Shown here one piece after another: positions 35,260-42,982 of a DNA stretch of 64,000 bases. A program made the position numbers and the translations under genes. The notes beneath the pieces are model-generated. The model worked only from the letters and a program-made list of their open reading frames with translations, did not search any database and had not been told where the DNA came from. How positions within the stretch are numbered: the stretch's first letter is position 1; each line of letters begins with the position of its first letter. The stretch lies in contig JAIUNI010000018.1 of the NCBI GenBank assembly GCA_020161935.1, positions 62,001-126,000 on the forward strand. The letters run 5' to 3'. The stretch comes from Chloroflexota bacterium. Lineage in GTDB: Bacteria > Chloroflexota > Anaerolineae > Aggregatilineales > Phototrophicaceae.

Positions 35260-35317
35260 GGCTGGGATGAAAAAGTTCACCGATTTATCCTGCTGAAATT
35301 TAATATTTGGGAACTGC

Positions 35318-35343
35318 ACGGACAGCCTGTCTGCTGTCCCTAC
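35318..35343 (+). repeat. GGACAGCCTGTCTGCTGTCC-type palindromic repeat, copy 2
   Basis: GCACGGACAGCCTGTCTGCT then GTCCCTAC, direct repeat of the element at 34995, about 320 bases away. Confidence 0.75.
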
Positions 35344-35351
35344 GAAAAGGT

Positions 35352-35444
35352 TTGTCGGTTCTGTAAACGGGTTTGCGGTTGATGTCGCATGAGGCTAAAG
35401 CCATCATGCTAACCATCAGACAAGTCCACTGAAGGGACTTCAAA
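35352..35444 (+). repeat. Structured ~90-bp dispersed element, copy 2
   Basis: TGTCGGTTCTGTAAACGGG... followed by CATGAGGCTAAAGCCATCAT and AAGTCC-ACTGAA-GGGACTT. Relative to copy 1 the second stem carries a C-to-G change on one arm and the matching G-to-C change on the other. Confidence 0.75.
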
Positions 35445-35535
35445 AACACGGTATGTGAGGAAAATGATGAGCGCGTAAAATGGCGCGGACAGCTTCCATA
35501 CACAAATTACTGCTTTGCGCCTATTACCTGAGAGA

Positions 35536-36006
35536 TTAGCTCCAAGCGCATCCTGAAACCGTAACCGATGTTACGAGTTCAGTTGCGCTATCGAAGAAAA
35601 CGGTAGCTCGGGGACCAATGCCACTGATGTCAATTTCACAACTGAAATTGTTGTTCCTTCTTGCAGCTTCATCCGAACAGTAGGTTATGTAGCCGTTAAA
35701 TGTTACTAACACATCTTCAAAAGAACTCATTCCTATTTGAATATTGCCTTTTACCACTGCTCCCACATCCTGATTTGTGAGTTGTATATCATCTGATGTG
35801 CAGTTTGCCAAAGCCTTCGGTATAAGGCCGTTCTCACACAGCCTAGTGACCACATCAGGTTTAATTGGTGTAGATAAATAGGTTGTACAGTTTGCTTCTA
35901 TTTCGTTACTACGCACCGTAAGCAAATTGATGAACCAAGCGCATATTCCTAAAATCGCAACGGTCAGTATGAAAAGAATGAACAATATAATGCGTTTAAA
36001 AGTCAT
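35536..36006 (-). CDS. Hypothetical membrane-anchored or exported protein
   Basis: 156 residues. One N-terminal hydrophobic helix (IILFILFILTVAILGICAWFI) acts as anchor or uncleaved signal; the remaining ~130 residues are extracytoplasmic and contain several Cys (ANCTTYL, RLCENGL, ANCTSDD, YCSDEA, FSCEID, SGCAWS) that could form disulfides. No family recognised. The DNA is AT-richer than the housekeeping genes, and the gene sits at the edge of the repeat-rich stretch, so it may be an acquired or lineage-specific gene. Confidence 0.6.
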   Translation of the reverse strand: MTFKRIILFILFILTVAILGICAWFINLLTVRSNEIEANCTTYLSTPIKPDVVTRLCENGLIPKALANCTSDDIQLTNQDVGAVVKGNIQIGMSSFEDVLVTFNGYITYCSDEAARRNNNFSCEIDISGIGPRATVFFDSATELVTSVTVSGCAWS

Positions 36007-36166
36007 AGAGTGTATTCGGAATTTAGGCTGAAGTTAATGATGACCTTCTTATACCCATAACTTTGCTAATTTCCCTAATTTTAATAAAGAACTATTTTGT
36101 TTTCCCGCCACCTTCGGCTAACTCCGGTGTTTTTGCATGTGAATTCACTATACAACAATTGGGGCG

Positions 36167-37303
36167 ATGACCGTGCGGGTGGCGTTTTTTACCGAGACCT
36201 TTTTACCGAAAATCGACGGTATCGTGACCGTGACGTGCCTGCTGCTCGACCATTTGGAACAGCGGGGGATTGAGACGGTGATCGTCGCGCCCAAGATGGG
36301 ATGCGAGCAGTACCGCAGCACAAGGGTGATCGGTGTGCCGGGGATTACAATGCCGCTGTACCCCGAACTGAAGTTTGGCCCGCCGAATTACTCCACCTAC
36401 AGCCAAGTAAAAGCCTTCAAGCCGGATATTATCCACACGATTAGTCCGGCGCTGGTGGGCGGGGCGGGGTTAATGATGGCGAAGTGGCTGAATGTGCCGA
36501 CGGTGGCTTCCTTCCACCTCGACCTGTCGCGGTTGATCCACCATTTCCGCATCGGGTTCATTGAGCCGTTTACGGATTGGTTCACGCGGACGGTGTATAA
36601 CCAAGCCGATTATGCACTCGCGCCGTCGCGGATGATTCAGCGCGAGATGTTGGAACTGGGTGTGCGCGAGGTGGGTTTATGGCGGCGCGGTGTCGATGCC
36701 GAGCGGTTTAACCCGCGCCACCGAGACGCGGCGATGCGCGAGCGGATGAGTGATGGTCACGCTGAGGATATGCTGCTGCTGTACGTGGGGCGGCTTTCGA
36801 CCGAGAAGCGGATTGGCGACCTGCGGGCGGTGCTGGAGCAGGTGCCGAATACGCGGTTGGCGCTGATCGGCAGCGGGCCGGAGCGGGCGGCGTTAGAACG
36901 GCATTTCGCGGGGACGAACACGGTGTTCATGGGATACATGCAGGGCGAAGAACTCTCACAGGCGTATGCCAGCGCGGATGTGTTCGTGTTTCCGTCGGCG
37001 TTGGAGACGTTCGGTTTGGTGGTGGTGGAGGCGATGGCGGCGGGTTTGCCGGTGGTGGCCTCGCGGGTGGGCGGCATACCGGATGTGGTGGACATCGGGC
37101 GGACGGGCTACACCTTCGACGTGGGGGATACGGCGGGGCTGGTGGACGGGGTGCGGCAGACAACGGCGAACCGCGACCATCTGGCGGCGATGGGGGAAGC
37201 GGCGCGGGCGTTCGCCATCACGCAGTCGTGGCCGGCGATGATGGACGAGGTGGTCGATTTATACCTGCGCCTGCTCGAACGACCTAAAGTCCTATCCGCC
37301 TAA
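36167..37303 (+). CDS. GT4-family glycosyltransferase
   Basis: 378 residues with the two-Rossmann GT-B layout. The start FFTETFLPKIDGIVTVTCLLLDHL matches the subgroup containing diacylglycerol-linked sugar transferases (MgtA/SqdX/PimB-like). The donor-binding E-x7-E is in ALETFGLVVVEAMAAGLPVV; LLYVGRLSTEKRIGDL precedes it. It probably glycosylates a membrane lipid or cell-surface glycan from a nucleotide-sugar donor; the exact lipid is not readable. The 3' part is markedly GC-rich. Confidence 0.9.
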   Translation: MTVRVAFFTETFLPKIDGIVTVTCLLLDHLEQRGIETVIVAPKMGCEQYRSTRVIGVPGITMPLYPELKFGPPNYSTYSQVKAFKPDIIHTISPALVGGAGLMMAKWLNVPTVASFHLDLSRLIHHFRIGFIEPFTDWFTRTVYNQADYALAPSRMIQREMLELGVREVGLWRRGVDAERFNPRHRDAAMRERMSDGHAEDMLLLYVGRLSTEKRIGDLRAVLEQVPNTRLALIGSGPERAALERHFAGTNTVFMGYMQGEELSQAYASADVFVFPSALETFGLVVVEAMAAGLPVVASRVGGIPDVVDIGRTGYTFDVGDTAGLVDGVRQTTANRDHLAAMGEAARAFAITQSWPAMMDEVVDLYLRLLERPKVLSA

Positions 37304-37320
37304 AAGGAACTTGTCGCGGA

Positions 37321-37366
37321 CTCCATTCGTATATAAAGTGGGTATAAACGACTCACAAGAATGGAG
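37321..37366 (+). promoter_or_regulatory. Inverted repeat that would pair with the ribosome-binding site of the next gene
   Basis: CTCCATTC (37321-37328) is perfectly complementary to GAATGGAG (37359-37366), which includes the GGAGAG Shine-Dalgarno of the gene starting at 37374. The 30-base loop is AT-rich. This could limit translation initiation; it is a sequence observation without experimental support. Confidence 0.3.
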
Positions 37367-37373
37367 AGAACTG

Positions 37374-38528
37374 ATGCGCCGTTTATCTGTTATAGGTTTG
37401 CTCACCCTCACGCTGGCTCTGGTTGGCAGCCCCGCGCGGGCGGCTGGTTGGACAGCCGAAATCGTCACGAGGCTTGACCTGACGGCGGGGCCGGGGAATA
37501 CCGCCGCGTTCCTCGCGCCGGATGGCAGCCAGTTTGCCCATTTTCAAGGCCGTGAGATGTGTCTGTACTCGCTCGAAGGCGAACAGGGCAACTGCGTCGA
37601 GTTGGAGGACATCAGCATTGACCTCGAAAGTGTGCGCTGGTCGCCAGACAGCACGAAACTCGCCTTCTCAGAAAACTTTCTCATTACCTTCCGTGACTCG
37701 GATATTTGGCTGTATGACGTGGCGGCGAACGCGCTGACCGACCTCACACCGATGCCGAACCGCGAATTGAACTTATTCAATAATGATGACCCTGACAAAG
37801 AATTTACCGTCGATATGACCCCGCAGTGGTCAGCGGATGGCGCGTCAGTGTATTTCATCCGCTACCAGTTCAATAAGGCGGCTGATGCGCTCGCTAAGTT
37901 CTATCGCGTGGGTCTTGAGGGCGGCGAGGCGCAGGAAATCGGCGCGGTGGAGACCAGCAGCAGCATTTCGACCTACGGCTTCGCGGTTTCGGCGGATGAG
38001 TCGCGGATTGTCTATAACCTTGATACGCGAGGCGACGAGAAGGACGGCACATGGTTCCTCGATGTCGAAACAGGCGAGGCCAAGTTCGCGGCTGCCGCCA
38101 TACAGGGAACGCTGCCGTGGTCGTACGAGTTCTCGCCGGGCGGCGATCTGGTGTTGGTTGGCGGTGTGTCGGAGGAGTTTGCCCAATTCGGTACTGGTAT
38201 TGCGCCGGAGGACAGCGCCATTTATACGCTGCCCGTATTCGGCGGACGGCAGCAGCAGTTGGATACCGACACCTTTGTGTATGGCGCGGGCTGGGGGCTG
38301 GATGGCTCGATGCTGGCTTATGTTAATTATGACCGCGAACATGAGGATTTGCAGGGGTTGTACATCACCGCCGCGCCGGGGCAGAAGGGCGAGAAGGTGT
38401 TGGATGGGCGTTTCATCCCGCCCACCCCGCTACAGCGTGCCTCGCTGACGTGGGCGGCAAATAACATGCTGCTGCTGACGGATACCGAGGACTATAAGGT
38501 GGTGGTCGTGCAGTTGAGCGAGGCGTAA
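37374..38528 (+). CDS. Exported TolB/WD40-like beta-propeller protein
   Basis: 384 residues. Signal peptide MRRLSVIGLLTLTLALVGSPARAA with a likely cleavage after ARA. The mature part repeats blade patterns such as LDLTAGPGNTAAFLAPDGSQ, SVRWSPDSTKLAFSEN, TPQWSADGASVYFIRYQ and YGAGWGLDGSMLAYVN, each with the W/F-SPDG-x-x-L/I-A hallmark of TolB-type propellers. Such proteins are extracytoplasmic binding or scaffolding proteins; no enzymatic motif is visible. ATG 37374 has GGAGAG seven bases upstream; an upstream in-frame start at 37311 would bury the signal peptide. Confidence 0.85.
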   Translation: MRRLSVIGLLTLTLALVGSPARAAGWTAEIVTRLDLTAGPGNTAAFLAPDGSQFAHFQGREMCLYSLEGEQGNCVELEDISIDLESVRWSPDSTKLAFSENFLITFRDSDIWLYDVAANALTDLTPMPNRELNLFNNDDPDKEFTVDMTPQWSADGASVYFIRYQFNKAADALAKFYRVGLEGGEAQEIGAVETSSSISTYGFAVSADESRIVYNLDTRGDEKDGTWFLDVETGEAKFAAAAIQGTLPWSYEFSPGGDLVLVGGVSEEFAQFGTGIAPEDSAIYTLPVFGGRQQQLDTDTFVYGAGWGLDGSMLAYVNYDREHEDLQGLYITAAPGQKGEKVLDGRFIPPTPLQRASLTWAANNMLLLTDTEDYKVVVVQLSEA

Positions 38529-38542
38529 CCGAATTTTGCCTC

Positions 38543-38571
38543 GTAGGGGTTTACCGCTGGCAAGCCCCTAC
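38543..38571. repeat. GTAGGGGTTTnCCnnnGGCAAnCCCCTAC palindromic repeat
   Basis: CGTAGGGGTTTACCGCTGGC then AAGCCCCTA, a near-palindrome. Related copies are at 51192-51220 and 54101-54127. Here it lies between two convergent genes, and could double as a transcription stop. Confidence 0.75.
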
Positions 38572-38581
38572 AAAACCTCTA

Positions 38582-38618
38582 TGTTTCTCTGCGTTCTTTG
38601 CGCCTCTGCGGTTCAATC
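38582..38618. repeat. Dispersed CTCTGCGTTCTTTGCGCCTC repeat
   Basis: TTTCTCTGCGTTCTTTGCGC then CTCTGCGGTTCAATCTC. It belongs to the same family as 44561-44590, 48614-48636, 51224-51245 and 54128-54156, and as the coding copies in the first GT39 gene. Confidence 0.75.
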
Positions 38619-39113
38619 TCCGCCTTCGACAATCGCCTTGATCCACGGCAGATGCTCGTCGTAGTGGCTGTAGGCATCACCGATGATGGTTTGTTTGACG
38701 GGGTTGTCGCTGGTGGACTGCGGGTTAAAGTCGCGCATCGGGCGTTCGAGATCCGCATCGGTCATCGAGTCGATCTGTGCCACAAAGCGGTCGTGAATCA
38801 TGTGGCGCTCCTGCTCGACCTGTACCCACGACTTGTCCTTGTGGGTGCGCTGGATGATGCCGTTGATCTCGTCGAAGTCCCAGCGCTTCCATGCGGCCTC
38901 ATCCACGCCCATCTGCTCACGACGATTCTGATGGTTGAGCAGCGCCCACACGCCATCCTCCCACACCGCGAGGTGTATCAGGTGGTCTTTGACCGTCCAA
39001 CCGGCTGCGTCGGTGGGCTGCGTAAGCTGCGCCTCGGTGAGCGTGGCGACGTAAGCGTTAAGCGCGTCCCAACTGGCGCGTGTTTTCTTCAGAAGTCCGG
39101 CTTTTTTCATCAT
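38613..39113 (-). CDS. DinB/ClbS-DfsB-like four-helix protein, single domain
   Basis: 166 residues. One domain of the type LTQPTDAAGWTVKDHLIHLAVWEDG ... QIDSMTDADLERPM ... HYDEHLPWIKAI, matching the repeats of the upstream three-domain gene. The KDHLIHLAVWE and HYDEHLPW His residues occupy the metal-ligand positions of DinB-like bundles. Members include ClbS/DfsB, some of which protect the cell from DNA-damaging metabolites; a specific function cannot be read. The start ATG overlaps the stop of the upstream gene as ATGATGA, so the two are translationally coupled. Confidence 0.82.
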   Translation of the reverse strand: MMKKAGLLKKTRASWDALNAYVATLTEAQLTQPTDAAGWTVKDHLIHLAVWEDGVWALLNHQNRREQMGVDEAAWKRWDFDEINGIIQRTHKDKSWVQVEQERHMIHDRFVAQIDSMTDADLERPMRDFNPQSTSDNPVKQTIIGDAYSHYDEHLPWIKAIVEGGD

Positions 39114-40609
39114 GTACCTTCGGCGATCTTCGCCATCCACGGAATATGCTCGGCGTAGTGCATGTAGGTGTCGCCCATGATTTGCTTGGCAATCGGGCGG
39201 GTGCTGTCGGAAGTCTTGTTGTACTGGTTGTAAGGCAGGTTGATGGTTTCCTCGCTCAAGCCGTTAATCAACCGCATGGTTTCCGCGTGGACAGTCTGCC
39301 GTTTCGCCTCGACTTCATCCAGCGTTAAATCTTTATAGCGGCTTTGGATGACGGCATTGATCGGGTCGTCGTCGCTGTTCCACGTCGCCTCATCCACGCC
39401 GATTGCGGTGCGCCGATCCTGCTTATTCAGGAAGGCCACCAGCCCGCTTTCCCAGATGGCGAGGTGGATGATATGGTCTTTCACCGTCCAGCCCGCCGGG
39501 TCGGTCGGCTGGGTCTTTTGCGCGTCGGTCAGGCTGGCGATGAAAGCCGTAAGGTCATCCCAACCCTGCTGCACCCGCGCCACCAACTCGCCTTTGGTGA
39601 TCTGGTCGCTGCTGGCAATCGCCGCCATCCACGGCATATGGTCGGCGTAGTGCATATAGGTGTTGCCGATGATGTTGTCAACAATCGGGCGGCTGCTATC
39701 CGAGTTGGGGTTAAAGGCGTTGTACGGCCCGTTGAGTGTTTCCTCGCTGAAACCGTCGATCTGCCTCATCAGTTGGGCGTGGATGTCGCGGCGTTTTTCC
39801 TCGACATCTTCCAGCGACACATCTCTGTAGCGTTTCTGGATAACGGCGTTAATCGCGTCATCGCCGCTGTCCCATGTGGCATGGTCAATGCCCATCGCTT
39901 TCAGGCGGTCTTGCTTGTTGAACAGAGCGACCAGCCCATCTTCCCATGCGGCGAGGTGCATTATGTGGTCTTTAATGGTCCAGCCACCGGCATCCGTCGG
40001 CTTGGTCTTTTGCTCGGCGCTCAAGCTGGCGAGGAAGGTATTGAGCTTATCCCATCCGGCTTTGACACGCGCGACCACCTGCTCTTTACCGGGGGAAACG
40101 CGGTTGGCAACGATCTTATCAATATATGATTGGTGTTCGGGGTAATGCTCAACCGTATTGCCATAGATTAACTCAATGAGCGGCTCGGTGCGCGGGGAGT
40201 CGGGCAGGAAATAGTTGTAGGGGCGGTGAAGATCGTCCTCGCTCAGGGATTCAATCTTGCTAATGAATCGCTGGTGTGTTCCCATGACGAAGTTTCGCGC
40301 TTCCGGGAGTGCGAAATCTTTGGTTTGCTGCTGGAGTACGGCATTGATCTGGTCATAATCGCCGCTGTTCCACGTTGCCGTATCAATACCCATCGCCGTC
40401 GCCCGATCCTGCTTGTTCATCAGGGCAATCATGCCGTTTTCCCAGTGAGCGAGGTGAAGTACATGGTCGAGCGCCGTCCAGCCCGCCGCGTCGGTGGGGA
40501 TGGTCACTTGCGCGGGGGTGAGGCTCATGAGGTAGCCTTGAAAGTCATTCCAGCTCTGGTTGATACTGGCTAAGAGTTCGGCTTTGGTCATGGTTTTTGT
40601 GTCGCTCAT
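39110..40609 (-). CDS. Three-domain DinB/ClbS-DfsB-like protein
   Basis: 499 residues made of three tandem ~165-residue domains. Each contains a variant of PTDAAGWTxxDHxxHLAxWExGxxAL, then MGIDxATWNSGD, then xIxGxSEExxxxPYN and finally GNTYMHYxxHxPWM. Residues before the His pair are strongly conserved, so all three may bind metal. ATG 40609 (MSDTKTMTKAEL) has AGGAGC upstream; the frame is open 25 codons further. With the next gene this gives four copies of one domain. Such multi-domain forms are unusual for a family that is normally one domain long. Confidence 0.85.
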   Translation of the reverse strand: MSDTKTMTKAELLASINQSWNDFQGYLMSLTPAQVTIPTDAAGWTALDHVLHLAHWENGMIALMNKQDRATAMGIDTATWNSGDYDQINAVLQQQTKDFALPEARNFVMGTHQRFISKIESLSEDDLHRPYNYFLPDSPRTEPLIELIYGNTVEHYPEHQSYIDKIVANRVSPGKEQVVARVKAGWDKLNTFLASLSAEQKTKPTDAGGWTIKDHIMHLAAWEDGLVALFNKQDRLKAMGIDHATWDSGDDAINAVIQKRYRDVSLEDVEEKRRDIHAQLMRQIDGFSEETLNGPYNAFNPNSDSSRPIVDNIIGNTYMHYADHMPWMAAIASSDQITKGELVARVQQGWDDLTAFIASLTDAQKTQPTDPAGWTVKDHIIHLAIWESGLVAFLNKQDRRTAIGVDEATWNSDDDPINAVIQSRYKDLTLDEVEAKRQTVHAETMRLINGLSEETINLPYNQYNKTSDSTRPIAKQIMGDTYMHYAEHIPWMAKIAEGT

Positions 40610-40783
40610 CGTTGCTCCTTCTGGGATACGAATCACATGCCGTATGTACAGAGTGTGGAACAAAAATTCGCCGTTGTCAATCACTCAACTCCATTTGACA
40701 GCAGCATTTAACCGAACCCTAACTTGCGCTTCTATCCCCACTTGTTATGCTTGGGTAAACGACAAGCGATTGGAGGCTGGCTC

Positions 40784-41506
40784 ATGTCTTACCAAGATTT
40801 CCAAGACCCGACCGTTGCCCAAGCGTGGGATGCCGATAACCACAGCCGCAACCCTTCGCGCAGCGAGCAGTTGGATATGATGCTGACGATCATCGCTGAC
40901 CAGTATGAGGACGGCAAAACCATTCTCGACCTCGGTATGGGGACGGGCTTGGTGGAGGCGATGGTGTTCCAGCGTGTGCCACAGGCGCAGGTGGTCGGGG
41001 TGGATGCCTCGGCGGCGATGCTCGCACTCGCTCATCAGCGGTTGCAATCCCACGCCAGCCAGTACACGGCGCTCATCCACGACTTCACCGAGATTGCTAC
41101 GTTGAAGCTGCCGGAACATGCCTATCAGATCGTGTTCAGTGTCCAAACGCTGCACCATCTGACCGACTCACAATTGTTGACCGCTTACCAATTTATTGAT
41201 GACACGTTGGAAGCAGGCGGTTTGTTCCTGCTGCTGGATCGGATCGCGCTCGATCAAAGCGGCTTATTCGATGTGTATCAGAGTTTGTGGGCGCGGCAGG
41301 ATAAGGTCTATCATTCACAGGTGTATGGTGCAGAGGGGATGACGTTTGCCGAGCATCAGATGGTCGTAGCAGGGCGCGGCGACCTGCCGACGAGCCTCGA
41401 ACGCCACCTTGAACTGCTCAAGCAAGTGGGCTTTGAGGCGGCGTGCCTCCACCTGCAAACCAACCGCGCACTGCTGGTGGGGCGGAAAACTCTAATCAAT
41501 GAATAA
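40784..41506 (+). CDS. Class I SAM-dependent methyltransferase
   Basis: 240 residues. Motif I is ILDLGMGTGLVEAM, followed by VVGVDASAAMLALA and the motif IV region IVFSVQTLHHLTDSQ. The fold and motifs fit small-molecule O/N/C-methyltransferases; the acceptor is unknown. ATG 40784 has GGAGG seven bases upstream, and the frame extends 20 codons upstream with no support. The 3' end overlaps the convergent DNA-methylase gene by 15 bases, marking the boundary of the AT-rich restriction island. Confidence 0.88.
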   Translation: MSYQDFQDPTVAQAWDADNHSRNPSRSEQLDMMLTIIADQYEDGKTILDLGMGTGLVEAMVFQRVPQAQVVGVDASAAMLALAHQRLQSHASQYTALIHDFTEIATLKLPEHAYQIVFSVQTLHHLTDSQLLTAYQFIDDTLEAGGLFLLLDRIALDQSGLFDVYQSLWARQDKVYHSQVYGAEGMTFAEHQMVVAGRGDLPTSLERHLELLKQVGFEAACLHLQTNRALLVGRKTLINE

Positions 41507-42463
41507 GGGTAATTGCGTAGTGTGTGATGCAACTTTCTGTATATGGTTCTGTGGATACAAATCTTTGTCTGGTTCAAGATTTTCTTGATTTACAGCAATA
41601 ATTCGTTTTCCAATCCATTCTATTACAGGTACGCACACCGCATTACCTAAGGCTCGGTATCTAGCAGAGTCCAATTCTCTGGAAATCCCTGTAGTCTCTC
41701 GTATTCCAAAGGCATCATCCGTCGAACAGAGAACATCTCCGCTTCCTCTGGAGTCAAGTGTCCAAGTTTCCCCATCGTTTCGGTATCCTTTGGATTGTGG
41801 GCCGGCTGTGTGTTTTCTTCCAACTGCTGCATGTTGGATAGTATAGAGATTTGTTTCTGAATGGCGTGTTCCATTTCTGGAGGCAGAGGTTTGTTTCTCG
41901 CTGTTGCCCGATCCAAAAGAGAGTTCAAGTGTTTGTTCGTCAAGAAGTACTGTAGCGGCGCTGAGTGTTCGATAACTTGCGACAATGAAGACTCTGCGGC
42001 GACGTTGGGGTGTTCCGAAATATTTTGCGTCAAATATGCGCCACGCCACACCGTACCCGAATTCATCCAGTGTTTGGACGACAACTCTGAAATCATTCCC
42101 GTGTTGACTGTTGAGGAGTCCTGGGACATTTTCAAGGACGACCCATTTGGGTCGATGCCAGTCAACGAATTCTGCAAATTTGTAGAAGAGTCCACTTCGT
42201 TCACCATCTAATCCTTTGCGTTTACCTTGGTTCGCTAAAGACACATCTTGGCAGGGAAAACCGCCGCAGTAGATATCAGCTTCTGGTATTTCATCAGGCA
42301 GTAATGTTTGAATATCGTTATGGAGAGGAACGTGAGGCCAATGTTTCCTAAGCACTTGTTGACCAAAGGGGTTTATCTCACATTGGAAAACCACTTCCAT
42401 ACCTGCACGTTCAAATCCTAAGTCGAAGCCACCTATACCCGAAAAAAATGAAGCTACGCGCAT
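41492..42463 (-). CDS. DNA (cytosine-5) methyltransferase of a type II restriction system
   Basis: 323 residues with the full order of C5-methylase motifs: motif I FFSGIGGFDLG (7-16), motif IV GGFPCQDVS with catalytic Cys71, motif VI ENVPG, motif VIII QRRRRVF, a variable target-recognition region (~175-280), and motif X near RYRALGNAVCVPVIEW. It methylates the recognition site and protects host DNA from the nuclease encoded on the other side. ATG 42463 is preferred over GTG 42472. The DNA is clearly AT-richer than flanking genes, and the controller-protein gene lies divergently ~160 bases away. Confidence 0.93.
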   Translation of the reverse strand: MRVASFFSGIGGFDLGFERAGMEVVFQCEINPFGQQVLRKHWPHVPLHNDIQTLLPDEIPEADIYCGGFPCQDVSLANQGKRKGLDGERSGLFYKFAEFVDWHRPKWVVLENVPGLLNSQHGNDFRVVVQTLDEFGYGVAWRIFDAKYFGTPQRRRRVFIVASYRTLSAATVLLDEQTLELSFGSGNSEKQTSASRNGTRHSETNLYTIQHAAVGRKHTAGPQSKGYRNDGETWTLDSRGSGDVLCSTDDAFGIRETTGISRELDSARYRALGNAVCVPVIEWIGKRIIAVNQENLEPDKDLYPQNHIQKVASHTTQLPLFID

Positions 42464-42589
42464 TTTGGTCACTTGATCTCAATATCACTTGATAACTGAT
42501 TAATAACAGACTGCTGGCTAGTTCGCAAGTACAGGAATAATTCATTATTGCTGATATGCAATTTTAATTGCTAAATGCCAATCGTGTCA

Positions 42590-42611
42590 ACTTATAGTCT
42601 ACTTTATTAGT
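42590..42611 (+). promoter_or_regulatory. C-box-like operator of the restriction controller protein
   Basis: Two adjacent short palindromes, ACTTATAGT (42590-42598) and ACTTTATTAGT (42601-42611), lie just upstream of the AAAGGAA ribosome site. ACTTATAGTC resembles the boxes bound by controller (C) proteins of type II restriction systems, which first activate and then limit expression of their own gene and the nuclease. Confidence 0.55.
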
Positions 42612-42625
42612 GAAAGGAATACAGA

Positions 42626-42982
42626 ATGTCTATTTTGGACAAACAATTAATTACCAACCTTCGTAAACAAAAAGGTTGGGAGCAGAAAGATTTAGCGGAA
42701 GCAGCAGGTATTAACCCAGCAGTTGTATCTCGCTTAGAGCGCGGTATTCAAACTGATTTTAAATTATCAATTATTGTTGCAATAGCGAATGCTTTGGATG
42801 TAGAGGTCGATGATTTGCTGCAAAAAAATGACAATGTATCACGTATTTCTCGATTGCACCCTCAATTACAAAGCTCCTTAAGCCGCTTAAGTAACTATCC
42901 ATTGAGTGAGCAGAAGCTGATTGCAGCAATTATAGATGCTTTTCTAAAAGAGATTGAAAGCGAATCGCAAAATGCCAATTAG
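42626..42982 (+). CDS. XRE-family controller (C) protein of the restriction system
   Basis: 118 residues. A standard XRE helix-turn-helix occupies the N-terminal half (QKDLAEAAGINPAVVSRLERG), followed by a ~45-residue tail (SLSRLSNYPLSEQKLIAAIIDAFLKEI). C proteins are usually shorter (about 80 residues), so the tail is an extra. Its position between a divergent methylase and the nuclease, plus C-box-like sites upstream, supports the controller role. The stop codon overlaps the nuclease start by 11 bases. Confidence 0.82.
   Translation: MSILDKQLITNLRKQKGWEQKDLAEAAGINPAVVSRLERGIQTDFKLSIIVAIANALDVEVDDLLQKNDNVSRISRLHPQLQSSLSRLSNYPLSEQKLIAAIIDAFLKEIESESQNAN

Noticed and set aside
39344..40129. 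Plus-strand open frame of 261 codons opposite the three-domain DinB-like gene
   Set aside because: Its internal repetition only mirrors the tandem domains on the other strand; no ribosome site or family pattern.
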